Below, one piece after another: positions 63,926 to 64,000 of a DNA stretch of 64,000 nt. A program made the translations under genes and the position numbers. The stretch lies in the NCBI GenBank assembly GCA_963698735.1, contig CAVOSA010000032.1, positions 217,604 to 281,603 on the forward strand. Direction: 5' to 3'. The stretch comes from RPQJ01 sp963698735. GTDB lineage: Bacteria > Pseudomonadota > Gammaproteobacteria > Steroidobacterales > Steroidobacteraceae. The notes under the pieces are model-generated. The model saw nothing but the letters and a program-made list of their open reading frames with translations, was not told where the DNA came from and made no database searches. Positions within the stretch are counted from its first letter, which is position 1. Each line of letters opens with the position of its first letter.

Positions 63926-64000
63926 GGAGAGGTGGCAGAGCGGTTGAATGCACCGGTCTTGAAAACCGGCGTCCCCGTAAGGGGATCGTGGGTTCGAATC
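63926..64000 (+). tRNA. tRNA-Ser (anticodon TGA), 3' end outside window
   Basis: GGAGAGG begins the acceptor stem. The anticodon stem CCGGT/ACCGG frames loop CTTGAAA, giving TGA, which reads UCA and likely other UCN serine codons. The long variable arm (CGTCCCCGTAAGGGGATCG) and the T arm GGTTCGAATC follow before the window ends. A -10-like TAGAAT lies at 63908-63913. Confidence 0.93.

Overview
The window is a high-GC, densely coding stretch of a gammaproteobacterial chromosome. It is almost entirely housekeeping genes in gene orders known from that class: tsaE-amiC-mutL-miaA-hfq-hflX-hflK-hflC-purA, rnr-rlmB-rpsF-rpsR-rplI-dnaB-alr, ffh-rpsP-rimM-trmD-rplS beside ypjD and a CorC-like gene, clpS-clpA-infA-aat, and ftsK-lolA-rarA-serS. 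No phage, plasmid, transposase, CRISPR or rRNA genes are visible. I infer a lineage near Steroidobacterales, Nevskiales or Xanthomonadales from gene order and base composition; the sequence alone does not settle it.

Layout. 1-10.2 kb: nnrDE (cut by the left edge), tsaE, amiC, mutL, miaA, hfq, hflX, hflK, hflC, DUF2065. 10.3-16.6 kb: purA, a frameshifted acyl-CoA dehydrogenase, malate synthase G, a convergent crotonase-family gene and tRNA-Leu(CAG). 16.7-24.7 kb: rnr, rlmB, rpsF, rpsR, a membrane protein, rplI, dnaB, alr. 24.7-27.2 kb, minus strand: a FHA protein, PP2C phosphatase and Ser/Thr kinase signalling set. 27.4-37.7 kb: radA, a convergent CorC-like gene and ypjD, then ffh, rpsP, rimM, trmD, rplS, sppA, uppP. 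37.7-42.7 kb, minus strand: an OYE-family reductase, fba, an OsmC protein, tdh, kbl. 42.7-44.4 kb: hslR, a small acidic protein, yhhQ. 44.9-50.9 kb, minus strand: gspF, gspE, gspD, gspC, with the pseudopilin genes absent. 51.1-57.6 kb: clpS, clpA, then infA, aat, a frameshifted N-acetyltransferase and trxB on the minus strand. 57.8-64 kb: ftsK, lolA, a VanZ-like gene, rarA, serS and the start of tRNA-Ser(TGA).

The least explained content is in four convergent intergenic spaces (15.05-15.49, 28.74-29.23, 44.37-44.92 and 53.70-54.37 kb). They hold two families of large imperfect palindromes. Family 1 has a long stem whose sequence differs in every copy, around a near-invariant 14-nt loop (GGAAAGGCAGACAC), followed by a second hairpin and a conserved tail. 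Family 2 has an outer stem of 33-41 bp enclosing two inner hairpins joined by conserved segments, like a three-way junction. In both, stems change between copies while staying self-complementary and the unpaired segments are conserved, so structure rather than stem sequence appears to be kept. A separate, widespread type of short palindrome (CCTCTCCCGC...GCGGGAGAGG) sits at many gene 3' ends, and two copies form the 5' end of lolA.

Three genes look broken or altered by small indels: acyl-CoA dehydrogenase (three single-base shifts), a COG3146-type acetyltransferase (one shift), and the crotonase gene, whose frame runs about 95 codons into a family-2 palindrome. Draft-assembly error and true decay cannot be told apart here.
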